The notes beneath the pieces were generated by a model. It did not search any database, had not been told where the DNA came from, and worked only from the letters and a program-made list of their open reading frames with translations. The translations under genes were made by a program, and so were the position numbers. From the NCBI GenBank assembly GCA_001695595.3, contig MBPM02000058.1:372001-436000 (forward strand): a stretch of 64,000 nt of DNA. Direction: 5' to 3'. This DNA comes from Plasmopara viticola. Its lineage: Eukaryota > Oomycota > Peronosporomycetes > Peronosporales > Peronosporaceae. Of this stretch, positions 54,908-64,000 are shown piece by piece; the stretch's first letter is position 1; each line of letters opens with the position of its first letter.

Positions 54908-55919
54908 TTGAAATGTAGAAAGCAGCGCGGATCCGGTGGAGGTCGGAGTAAAAACTCAAGACGAAGGAGGAGCTTAAGCATAGTTTGTGATGACCAAATA
55001 CGACGCAGAGGAGGACGAACATGCGGTAGGGCTGCAGACTGCAGAGGACGCACAACGAACCCCCGACAGTAGGGCACTCAGAGCTTTGGCTTGGCGAGAA
55101 GTTCCTATTTCCAAGTCGGATTGCGTACCAGATCAAGAGATTTCATGAAGTATGTTTACACGAGATACAAAGTAAATCTCGAGACATTCGAACAACAACT
55201 CGCAAAGATCAACGGAAAGCTCGTCATCAATACGTATTGACCAAGAGTTGATACGCAGTGGCTGGCTTTACAAGCAGGCGAATGTCATGTACGTATATGA
55301 AGAAGAATCTTAATTGCGCGAATGTGAATCAACTTGAGAGGTTTCAGAAAAAGGTGGAAACGACGATATTTTGTACTGGTTAAGAGAACGAGCGTAGCAA
55401 CAGAGAGTAGTGGGTATCGCTGCAATTGCAATTTTGACAAGCCACGTGGAGAGATGCAGTTGCAGGATGGCATGCTGTCTGAACTCTTTTTAAAGATGAA
55501 ACCAAGCGAACGTTCTGTTTTAAGGTAGCTGGTGAAGAATATTTTTTGTCTGTTCTGGATCGAGCGACGACGACGCGAGCACCTGGATCTGTTTCCTGCA
55601 GAGTTTAGCAGGCGGTGTAAACTTTACTATCTCGCCTTCTGCTGCCCTAATAGCTCGCTAGGGTTTACACAATTCCGATTTTCGCTGCTTCTATTGGCGC
55701 CGCTGATCAAGGCTTAAAAGATGACAAGTCAATTCGCAGCCGACGAGTTGCATGTGAAGGGAGAAGCTGCGGTCTTTGATTCGTGAACAATGTGTTTCTA
55801 AGTAATTTATTTTCGCACTCACCCAGCGGTCATATCCGGTGGTAGTGTAAGACACGTAAAAAGGCTTCTGCATCAAATGAGACAATGCTGCAAATCGTTG
55901 AGGACACGAACTTTGTTTC

Positions 55920-56099
55920 TACAACAATGTGATTGTCGCAGTGCAAAATGGAAAGTAAATTCATAGGAATAAAGCAAACTATCGGCTCTAACTCACTTGT
56001 AGCCACGTGGTCTTTTGTCTCGATATTCTAGAATGTGACTATTTCTCTAATATGTCAAGTTGGCACATACTGTGGGACACCCAATTAGAGGCCGTTACA
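55920..56099 (-). repeat. 3' LTR of Copia element 4
   Basis: 180 bp. It contains the stop codon of the polyprotein (56085-56087). The adjacent purine tract lies at 56100-56110. Confidence 0.94.
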
Positions 56100-59000
56100 C
56101 TCCCCCTCAACTTGACAGTCCACAAGTCCGCATGCGTCACGAAGCTTCACAAATCGTGGCGTCGGAATGGCCTTCGTTAACATATCCGCCAGCTGAGACT
56201 CTGATGGTACGTACTCCACCTTGATGGTGCCCTTTTCGACGTAGTCACGGACGAAGTGAGCTCGGAGGTCGATGTGCTTGGCGCGTGGGGTGTATCCGTG
56301 ATTAGTTTCCATACTAATCGCCGACTGGTTGTCCATGTAGATCGTCGACGCACTCGACACGCTTACACCCATTTCTGTGAGGAGGAAACGCAGCCACAGT
56401 ACTTCTTGAGCGGTAAGTGCGAGAGCCATGTACTCGGCTTCAGCAGTTGATAACGCGACGGTCGCTTGACGCTTGCTCTTGTAGATGACCGGACCGTCAG
56501 CCATCTTCACCATCAAACCAGACGTCGAACGTCGCGTTTCCTTATCACCACCCCAGTTCGCGTCGCAGTATGTGACGATATTCTTGCCCTTTGCCGTGTA
56601 GTGGATGCCGATCGAATCAGTGGCCTTGAGGTAGCGAAGTACACGTAACACAGCATTCCAATGCATCTCACGCGGCGTATCGAGGTAATGAGAGAGTATC
56701 GACAGCACGTAGCCAATGCCGGGACGCGTGGCATTGGCAACGTACAGCATTGATCCGATTAGTTCGCGGTACTTATTTTTGTCTGTGCATACACCGTGCT
56801 TGTCGGATGGGCTGAGATCTTGACCAATTACCATTGGGTTGCGGACACCATGAGCAGATACTTGACCAAAACGCTCGAGCAACTTGGTTATAAACTGAGA
56901 TTGCTTCACCACCATTTCTCCACGTTTCCGATCGTGAAGTACTTCCATCCCGAGAACGAAACGAGCATCACCGAGTGATTTGACCGTGAAGTGCGACGCG
57001 AGACCAGTACACACGGATCGCGCTTGTTCCTCTGTTTTGCAGCCAACAAGTAGATCGTCTACGTAGAGCACCACAAAAACCGCGGCCGCTGGGTCACTGT
57101 CATCTCGTCGAACGAAGAGACAAGGATCAGCTCGACACTGTTTGAAACCGAGACGCTTGAACACGTCGCGGATGGTACGGTGCCACACAGCTGCAGCTTG
57201 CTTGAGTCCATAGAGGCTGCGGCGGAGTCTGCACACCAATTCCGGCGCCACATTCACTCCTTCAGGGGGATTCATAAACACTGTTTCGTCAAGCTTGCCA
57301 TTTAGAAATGCGATTTCAATGTCAAACTGGCGAATCATGAGGCGTCGAGAGCAGCACAATGCGAGAAAGACCCGGATCGTGTTCATGCTTGCCACTGGTG
57401 AGTATGTGTGGGTATAGTCTATGCCGCGAGTCTGGAGGAAACCTCGAGCGACCAGACGTGCCTTGTATCGCTTACCGCTCCATTCTCGTCGTACTTCTTC
57501 GCGAATACCCATTTGCATCCGATCACCTTGTTTCCTTGAGGTCGTCGCACCATGTCCCACGTGTGGCTCCGCAACATGCGACCGAATCTCAGCACGAATA
57601 GCTTCCTTCCATTGTGGAGCGTCAGGGGCCGCCATTGCTTCAGCGTATGATGTAGGCAGCTCAGACACCGCCAACGCAATTTCGTACTCATCCAGGCGTG
57701 GTCGCTTGCTTTCTGGTTCTGGCTCATCGTCATTTTCAGCGCCACCAAGATGCAAACGCATATCTCCATCAGTCAGTAGACGCGGTTGTTCATACGTGAT
57801 CGATCGAGGGCGAATGGAACCACCACTGAACACTATGCGATTCTCTGATGCATCGACGCCGACGCCAACACCTTCACCATGAGGGATTATTGCTGACGGT
57901 GCGCACGGATCACATCCGGCAGCACGGACGAGGTCAAGGCTCGGGTTGAGATGTTGGACGATGGCGGGGCGATCGATCGACCGACTTGGATGTTGTGAGT
58001 GCGGGACGATATCGCAATCAGGACGCTGGGCGAGCTGCATCCGCTGATCTTCGGTAGCAGTGGCAGGACTGATGCGCTGGACAACTTGCATCTGGCTGTT
58101 ACTCCCCCTGTCCAAAGCATCAGTAGGAACGGGTGAGACTTGAGCATCAGTAGGGGGCAATTCTTCCATTTCAACGTCGGCGGCATCGTCGACATCCGCA
58201 GTTGCATCATGGTCGTTCTCATTCACTGGTCGCGGTGGCGGAATATAACTCACGGAATCGTGATCATTGATGCTAACCACCCAAGGAAAGCAACTTGAGT
58301 CGTCACTGACGGCATGGAACGTGTCTGGTGGTCGCTCATTCATATGCACCGATCGCGAAATCACGATGCGCTCGTCGTCGTAATCCCACACACGATACGC
58401 TTTCGAACCATCAGCGTATCCAAGGAAGAGGCAACGGTGAGCTCGAGGATCAAGTTTGCCTACGTTTGGCTTGTCAACATGTACGTAGCCACGAGCACCA
58501 AATACACGAAGGTCTTCGAGTGACTGGCGCTTTCCGGTTAATACTTCGAGGGGGCTCTGATCCGGTCGCGCAGTATTCGGGATACGGTTAACGATGTAAA
58601 CTGCAGTCCGAAACGCTTCAGCCCACCACACACGGTCCACTCGCATGTAGTGTAGCATCGATCGCGCCATGTCAGCTAGTGTCCGGTTCATACGCTCAGC
58701 GGTCCCATTTTGCTGGGGGCTGTATGGCGCACTCGTCTGGTGAATGATCCCTTTGGACGCACAGAACTTGCCGAAGCGCTTGCTCACATATTCACCACCG
58801 TTGTCACTACGAACACACATCACCTTGCAGCCGTGTTGCACCTTAACCTGAGTGCAGAATGCCTTGAAGCAATCGAACACTTGAGACTTCTGCTTGATGA
58901 AGTTGACGAACACTACTCGGCTGAAGTCGTCCACGAAGACCACGATGTATACCGCACCACCCTTGGACTTCGGTTTTATTGGCCCCATCACATCCGTGTG

Positions 59001-60434
59001 CACAATCTCGAATGGGCGACCTGTCTTTATCTCGCTACCCGATTGGTGCGCGTACGAGCTCGTGGTCAATTTTCCTTGCGCACAGCCACTGCAAACACCA
59101 CCATCCGATTGGAGCAAAGCCATAGGGGGCACACCATCGCACGCGCGAGCAATTAGCTTTAGCTTGGTATCGGAGACGTGCCCCAGGCGCGCGTGAATGA
59201 CTTCGTAGGCTTTAACACTTGACTCACCATCGAATGCCGTATACGCATTGCCTTCCGTTCTGTACTTTAGTTCACACGCGTACAGTTTCCCAATCCGAGG
59301 GACTCGAACAACAACACGGCCATTCTGCGAAATGGAGGCACCGGTCTTGTCGAATTGCACAGCGAGATTCTTGGACATGAGTGCAGGAACCGACAGTAGC
59401 TTTCGGTCCAATTTCTGAATGTGGAGAACATCCGTCAACTTCACCCGCACGCCTCCGGTAAAGTTAACTCGCACGGTACCCATACCTATGGCGGCAACTC
59501 GCTGGCCATTTGCCACCATGATCTCGATTGGTTCTGTAAGCGGGCGGTATTCCGAAAAATCATTCCGATCCGTAGTCATGTGCGAGCTGGCTCCACTATC
59601 AAGGAGCCAGGTGGACGATCGCTCACCACCAGCGGTCATAGCGGAGAACGCGAACTCCGAACCACCGGCATTGCCCTTCAGCCTCGGGCAATCTTGTTTC
59701 TTGTGGCCAGCTTCGTGGCATTCATAGCATCGTCCCTTGAACTCCTTCTTGTCACCACCATTATGCTCTTTGCGTCCGTGTCCCTTGGCATTTCGTCCAC
59801 GTCGGCCTCCACGCCCATTCTGGAACCTTCCACCATTATCACTCACCGTCGCCTTGAATGCTTGCTCCTTCACCTCGCGTTTCTGAATCATCTCATATTC
59901 ACGTCGGAGCATCTCTTTCGCATCCAGAAGTGTCACACGGTCGCGCGCTTCGATGAGCCGCACCATCGCGTCGTACTCACTTGGCACACTACCAAGGAGG
60001 ATCACCAGCTTCTCCTCTTCAGGCAGAGCGTCACCAACCGCAGCCAACTTCGCACACAATTCATCGAACTGCACCAGATGCTCCATGAGACTCCCACCAC
60101 TGGCCATCGCGAACTCGTGGAGTTGCTTGCGCAGCTGCACACGGTTGTGCAGACTCTGTTTCATGAAAAATGCACGCAGAATTTGCCATGCTTCCCATGC
60201 AGAATTGGCTTCTCTCACCATCATCTGGTACGTTGGACTCAACAGCTTCGACACCACAGCCAGCGCCTTCACATCGGCGGCTTTCCATTGGGCGGGGGCG
60301 TTCACTGCGTCTGCTGGCTTCACCTCGAGATGGTCGAGGAGGTCCTTCCTGGCCAATGCCATGCGGGCGCTAAACTCCCACAGGAAGTAGTTGTCGTCGC
60401 TGAGGATCTCGTTCGAGTTCGTTATTGGGCTCAT
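56085..60434 (-). CDS. Copia element 4 polyprotein (Gag-PR-IN-RT-RH), RT start scrambled
   Basis: 1449 codons in one frame. The Gag region with NYFLWEFSARMALARKDLL comes first, then the zinc knuckle CYECHEAGHKKQDC (236-249) and protease LLDSGASSHM (277-286). Integrase has H414/H419, C448/C451 and catalytic D481, D543 and E580. An acidic linker follows. RT includes QFDIEIAFLNGKLDE and LYVDDLLVG (about 1123-1131). RNase H has DANWGGDKETRRSTSG (about 1288) and LSTAEAEYMAL, and the tail includes LADMLTKAIPT. Residues about 955-985 are out of frame: the expected WDMVRRPQGNKVIGCKWVFAKKYDENG reads in another frame at 57485-57565. Two compensating small indels therefore replace the RT finger motif. 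The start codon lies in the primer-binding site and the stop in the 3' LTR. Confidence 0.95.
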   Translation of the reverse strand: MSPITNSNEILSDDNYFLWEFSARMALARKDLLDHLEVKPADAVNAPAQWKAADVKALAVVSKLLSPTYQMMVREANSAWEAWQILRAFFMKQSLHNRVQLRKQLHEFAMASGGSLMEHLVQFDELCAKLAAVGDALPEEEKLVILLGSVPSEYDAMVRLIEARDRVTLLDAKEMLRREYEMIQKREVKEQAFKATVSDNGGRFQNGRGGRRGRNAKGHGRKEHNGGDKKEFKGRCYECHEAGHKKQDCPRLKGNAGGSEFAFSAMTAGGERSSTWLLDSGASSHMTTDRNDFSEYRPLTEPIEIMVANGQRVAAIGMGTVRVNFTGGVRVKLTDVLHIQKLDRKLLSVPALMSKNLAVQFDKTGASISQNGRVVVRVPRIGKLYACELKYRTEGNAYTAFDGESSVKAYEVIHARLGHVSDTKLKLIARACDGVPPMALLQSDGGVCSGCAQGKLTTSSYAHQSGSEIKTGRPFEIVHTDVMGPIKPKSKGGAVYIVVFVDDFSRVVFVNFIKQKSQVFDCFKAFCTQVKVQHGCKVMCVRSDNGGEYVSKRFGKFCASKGIIHQTSAPYSPQQNGTAERMNRTLADMARSMLHYMRVDRVWWAEAFRTAVYIVNRIPNTARPDQSPLEVLTGKRQSLEDLRVFGARGYVHVDKPNVGKLDPRAHRCLFLGYADGSKAYRVWDYDDERIVISRSVHMNERPPDTFHAVSDDSSCFPWVVSINDHDSVSYIPPPRPVNENDHDATADVDDAADVEMEELPPTDAQVSPVPTDALDRGSNSQMQVVQRISPATATEDQRMQLAQRPDCDIVPHSQHPSRSIDRPAIVQHLNPSLDLVRAAGCDPCAPSAIIPHGEGVGVGVDASENRIVFSGGSIRPRSITYEQPRLLTDGDMRLHLGGAENDDEPEPESKRPRLDEYEIALAVSELPTSYAEAMAAPDAPQWKEAIRAEIRSHVAEPHVGHGATTSRKQGDRMQMGIREEVRREWSGKRYKARLVARGFLQTRGIDYTHTYSPVASMNTIRVFLALCCSRRLMIRQFDIEIAFLNGKLDETVFMNPPEGVNVAPELVCRLRRSLYGLKQAAAVWHRTIRDVFKRLGFKQCRADPCLFVRRDDSDPAAAVFVVLYVDDLLVGCKTEEQARSVCTGLASHFTVKSLGDARFVLGMEVLHDRKRGEMVVKQSQFITKLLERFGQVSAHGVRNPMVIGQDLSPSDKHGVCTDKNKYRELIGSMLYVANATRPGIGYVLSILSHYLDTPREMHWNAVLRVLRYLKATDSIGIHYTAKGKNIVTYCDANWGGDKETRRSTSGLMVKMADGPVIYKSKRQATVALSTAEAEYMALALTAQEVLWLRFLLTEMGVSVSSASTIYMDNQSAISMETNHGYTPRAKHIDLRAHFVRDYVEKGTIKVEYVPSESQLADMLTKAIPTPRFVKLRDACGLVDCQVEGECNGL

Positions 60435-60438
60435 AACC
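60427..60438 (-). other. Primer-binding site of Copia element 4, containing the start codon
   Basis: GGTTATGAGCCC on the minus strand, directly after the 5' LTR. It is complementary to GGGCUCAUAACC, the anticodon stem-loop of initiator tRNA-Met as in yeast. That is the half-tRNA priming known for Drosophila copia and yeast Ty5. The polyprotein ATG (60434-60432) is inside this site. Confidence 0.75.
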
Positions 60439-60618
60439 TATAACAATGTGATTGTCGCAGTGCAAAATGGAAAGTAAATTCATAGGAATAAAGCAAACTA
60501 TCGGCTCTAACTCACTTGTAGCCACGTGTTCTTCTGTCTCGATATTCTAGAATGTGACTATTTCTCTTATATGTCAAGTTGGCACATACTGTGGGACACC
60601 CAATTAGAGGCCGTTACA
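60439..60618 (-). repeat. 5' LTR of Copia element 4
   Basis: 180 bp, four differences from the 3' LTR. Should contain the element promoter, but I see no clear TATA box. Confidence 0.94.
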
Positions 60619-61225
60619 GTTTCTGCTTGTGTGTATATTAGCGCGTACACCGAGGTCGACAAGACGGATGTTTGTTGATCTTAATGGCGGTCATTCGTTC
60701 AGTCTTAGCGTTACCATATACTTGCGTCGCACCCATTCTGCATCTTTTTTTACCGTGCGGGTCGATAACGTTCCATTGCATACACAAAGACTGCTCTCTG
60801 GTCTCACTTGGATTGCCGTTTAGTGTGTAAAATTGAGAAGACGCGTTTGCCATCAGGTAATAAAGACAACGAATTCTCTCCCTTATCAAAGCAGCTGCTC
60901 ATATTTGTCGCATGGACGTCTTGTCGTGTGGACCATATGTAGATGGTTTATGCGACCAATGGTGCGGCATTGGACCACGCGACAGGTACATAGAATCTAA
61001 CGAGTTTGCGTTATCAAGAATTTACTACTGGCATTCCAAGTTTACGAAAGCTTTACAAACATAGATAGCCTACCAGAGTTTTAATTCGCCTCTTTTCTTT
61101 CACATCTTGTCGCTCTCATGTGGTCGTTACCCAGATTGGTTGGCAAACTATCTAAGTAAATAGGATTCTGCAGCTCAAGCACGACCAGGAGCCCACTATT
61201 CTTTTCGCACTGCAAGTGGTGAAGC

Positions 61226-61393
61226 ATGCGTCGATCGTGCGGTTTCATCCTCATTCTAGCTACATTCCTGGCCACTGGTCACGGCGAACCCAAACAAAAG
61301 GCTATTGCTAGCCAACATCCCTTACCATCAAGAAATCCTGTCATTCGCACTGGTCACGAAGACCCTACCCATCGTGGTTCCCGAGATCATTAA
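61226..61393 (+). CDS. Signal-peptide mini-ORF (55 aa), copy R5
   Basis: Same frame as copy R1, ATG at 61226 and TAA at 61391-61393. It is intact even though this unit has a large deletion and a transposon insertion elsewhere. Confidence 0.5.
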   Translation: MRRSCGFILILATFLATGHGEPKQKAIASQHPLPSRNPVIRTGHEDPTHRGSRDH

Positions 61394-61583
61394 CGACAAG
61401 GCGGGGAGTAAGCGTCGTGGAATCCACCGTTAAACCATGCAAGCAAGACAAGTTGACTCGCCATGTCCCATTCAACATGAGCAGAATAAAGCAATCATTT
61501 TACCGGTAAAATACCCTACACGATACGGAAAATCGTACTGCTTTAGTAACAAATACAATACAATGTTCTTCTGAATTGGCTTA

Positions 61584-64000
61584 CTCTTCCAACTCAGTTG
61601 CTTAATTCTTTGATGGCGAAAAATACCGCGGTCTGAGATTCAATTTCGTCTTGTCGTTATGACTCGGTCAAGTTTACTTCGGGGAAGTCCGTGTGCTGTT
61701 TATTCACTTAATTCTCAAAGTATGGTAAGTAAAGATCTAAGGGCCGTTTCGCAATTAAAATTGGCGCTTCTCCTTGCGTGTCGAGGTAGGGTCTGCTTGT
61801 ATTTTCGGCAAGGCTAGCACACTCAGGTATGCTATACCCGTTTCAGACATGCTAGTACAAAATTGCTTTCTATGTTTTGTGGCCAGATTACTTCAAGTTA
61901 CAGAGATCAGCTTTGCTTTATAATGTAAACGAACCGCAACTGGTTTGGTGAGAGTATACGAGCTGACGGCATTGCCACCAGCCAGTACTTACACGCGAGA
62001 ATGACGCACTTTGTATTCAATACCGGCATTTCACACCCATCGATCTCGTTACTTTAAAGTTATGACACGTTTCCGTATGTCATAATACTAGTGAGTTATT
62101 GCCCGTCTCATCTAAATTAGGCGAGCAGTATGAAAAAGCCTTTATTTGAGAGCGACTCAGTCCTCATTACACCATTTCAATTTGACAGCTAGCGCAATGG
62201 TTCCCGTGTCTTAAAAGAAGTGAAAGCAGACAGTATTTCGATGTTATGCTATGCAACTGCATCATTCCTATAAATTACGATCGTAAATGAATAGCGTCCT
62301 AAGTAAACGACAGTTATCTTAATCATTGCATCAGCTTTAGCAGCTGTACCACCTTAAAGATTTTGTTGACCATTGCTAAAGCTGAACCAGAAACGAAAAT
62401 TCTGATAGTAATATGTTGTAGAATCACAGCATTGTGCATTGGCGCAATATGTAGTATACCATCTGATGGCGCTTCCACCAAGTGATGATAAATTCAAAGG
62501 CCTCACGGTCGCATTGATCACTGTTGTGACTAAACTCGGACACACAACTTACTAGACGACAGCCGAGGGCTGCTTTCAGCCAATTCGATAGTGTTTTGAG
62601 ACTGCAGCTTTATTTTGCAGTACTGTGAACCTTTGAGTCCATTATGGCTCCTGATTAATGTGCGATTAAGAGGTGTCCGAGTGCTAGTATGTTGCTTGTC
62701 GCGCTTTGACACAGTACTTTGCGTCGAGCCATTTAAAAATATTCAATTATAGAGAATGCTTACGCTTTGGCTTTTCAAGTGCACACCGCACAGTGTTTAT
62801 ACACCCTTTTTATGGAGTCACTACAGTATTCGTTCACCACCCCATATCCCACTTTTTGTGGCACACCAACACCATCTTCTCGGTATTCAATTGACTGTTG
62901 ACACACACACACACACACACAAAGTTGATATGTAGAAAAGCAGCGCGATCCGGTGGAAGTCGGAGTAAAAACTCAAGACGAAGGAGGAGCTGAAGCCAAG
63001 TTTGTGATGACCGAATACGACGCAGAGGAGGAAGAACATGCGGTAGGGCTGCAGACCGCAGAGGACGCACAACGAACTCACCGACAGTCGGGCACACAGA
63101 GCTTTGGCTAGGCGAGAAGTTCCTATTAACAAGTCGGATTGCGTACCAGATCAAGAGTTTTCATGAAGTATGTTTACACGAGATACAGAGTAAATCTCGA
63201 AACATTCGAACAACAACTCGCAAAGATCAACGGAAAGCTCGTCGTCAATACGTATTGACCGAGAGTTGATACGCAGTGGCTGGCTTTACAAGCAGGCGAA
63301 TGTCATGTACGTATATGAAGAAGAATCTTAATTGCGCGAATGTGAATCAACTTGAGAGTTTTCAGAAAAAGATGGAAACGACGATAGTTTGTACTGGTTA
63401 AGAGAACGAGCGTAGCAACAGGAGGGTAGTGGGTATCGCTGCAATAGCAATCTTGACAAGCCACGTGGAGAGATGCAGTTGCAGGATGGCATGCTGTCTA
63501 AACGCTTTTTAAAGATGAAACCAAGCGAACGTTCTGTTTTAAGGTAGCTGGTGAAGAATATTTTTTGTCTGTTCTGGATCAAGCAACGACGACGCGAGCA
63601 CCTGGATCTGTTTACTGCAGAGTTTAGCAGGCGGTGTAAACTGTACTATCTCGCCTTCTGCTGCCCTAATCAGATCGCTAGGGTTTACACAATTCCGATT
63701 TTCGCTGCTTCTATTGGCGCCGCTGATCAAGGCTTGAAAGATGACAAGGACAATACGCAGCCGACGAGTTGCATGTGAAGGGAGAAGCTGCGGTCTTTGT
63801 TTCGTGAACAATGTGTTTCTAAGTAATTTATTTTCGCACTCACCCAGCGGTCATATTCGGTGGTAGTGTAAGACACGTAAAAAGGCTTCTGCATCGAATG
63901 AGACAATGCTGCAAACCGTTGAGGACACAAAATCTGTTTCTGCTTGTGTGTATTTTAGCGCGTACACCGAGGTCGACAAGACGGATGTTTGATGATCTTA
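61584..64000 (+). repeat. 3.3 kb tandem unit R6, cut by the window end
   Basis: Same order of landmarks. The CA run is at 62901-62921. The window ends before the signal-peptide ORF would be reached. It has slightly more private changes than R1-R4. A minus-strand frame at 63727-63930 (67 codons, MQKPFYVSYTTTEYDRWVSA) is open here and conserved in parts in other units. Confidence 0.93.

Larger units (their letters stand above)
55920..60618 (-). mobile_element. Copia element 4, young insertion in unit R5
   Basis: LTRs of exactly 180 bp (55920-56099 and 60439-60618) differ at four positions (~97.8% identity). The target duplication is GTTTC at 55915-55919 and 60619-60623. Read 5' to 3' on the minus strand: LTR TGTAACGGCC...GTTATA, primer-binding site GGTTATGAGCCC, one long coding frame, purine tract TTGAGGGGGAG, LTR. 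It is a different lineage from elements 1-3 in LTRs, primer and protein, although both are Copia. Confidence 0.96.
54786..61583 (+). repeat. 3.3 kb tandem unit R5, internally deleted and split by Copia element 4
   Basis: After the head (54786-54818) about 1.23 kb is missing: TTCTTTAATGG joins directly to CCCACTTTTTGTGGCACG, which in R4 begins near 52732. The CA run is at 54874-54902, the longest in the array. Copia element 4 splits the unit at GTTTC near 55915-55919, and the unit resumes at 60619. Confidence 0.93.

Noticed and set aside
58710..59156. Long plus-strand ORFs at 58.7-60.4 kb (up to 340 codons)
   Set aside because: They are antisense shadows of the Copia element 4 polyprotein, caused by its GC-rich codons.
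63727..63930. Minus-strand ORF MQKPFYVSYTTTEYDRWVSA in the units
   Set aside because: Its peptide is recurrent and protein-like, but frames are interrupted at either end in most units and there is no recognisable domain. It is mentioned under unit R6 and not called as a gene.
41580..64000. rDNA or tRNA cluster as the source of the tandem array
   Set aside because: No rRNA or tRNA signature sequence was found in the unit on either strand.

Overview
This 64 kb window is nuclear DNA of an oomycete (Stramenopiles, Peronosporales type). The evidence is a compact island of small genes whose 62-73 bp GT-AG introns can be read directly, gene families typical of stramenopiles, and a repeat-rich flank full of Ty1/Copia elements. 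Two intact genes for flagellum-associated proteins suggest a species that still makes zoospores, or that lost them recently. The species cannot be named from the sequence.

Layout. (1) About 0.2-4.6 kb is a decayed Ty3/Gypsy retrotransposon on the minus strand, with two eroded LTRs and a recognisable but ruined reverse transcriptase. 4.6-9.1 kb has no convincing gene, only further LTR-like scraps. (2) 9.1-13.5 kb is a tight cluster: a PITH-domain protein (+), a SPATA17-like IQ-motif protein (-), an LRRC46-like leucine-rich-repeat protein (+) and a HAD-like protein with an altered catalytic motif (-). The SPATA17 and LRRC46 homologues are divergent with 211 bp between start codons. (3) 13.5-17.5 kb is mostly non-coding. 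(4) 17.5-21.8 kb holds two paralogous four-helix MARVEL-like membrane proteins on either side of a mitochondrial protein with two Coa1-like domains, followed by a small two-helix membrane protein. (5) From 22 kb to the end the window is repetitive.

The repetitive part is built on one ~3.3 kb unit. It lies in minus orientation at 27.5-32.5 kb and 36.9-37.1 kb, and as six plus-oriented tandem units from 41.6 kb to the window end. Three Copia elements of one family (23.1-27.5, 32.5-36.9 and 37.1-41.6 kb, all on the minus strand) sit around the point where the orientation changes. A fourth, different Copia element (55.9-60.6 kb) is inserted in array unit 5 with a 5 bp target duplication. Seven copies of the unit carry an uninterrupted small ORF whose first ~20 codons look like a secretion signal. 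This is the best candidate for something undescribed.

The Copia elements show unusual priming and expression features. In all of them the primer-binding site touches the LTR and is complementary to the anticodon arm, not the 3' end, of a tRNA: apparently tRNA-Asn for elements 1-3 and initiator tRNA-Met for element 4. In element 4 the start codon lies inside the primer-binding site and the stop codon inside the 3' LTR. Elements 1 and 2 share inactivating mutations, which points to spread of an already defective master copy with help in trans.
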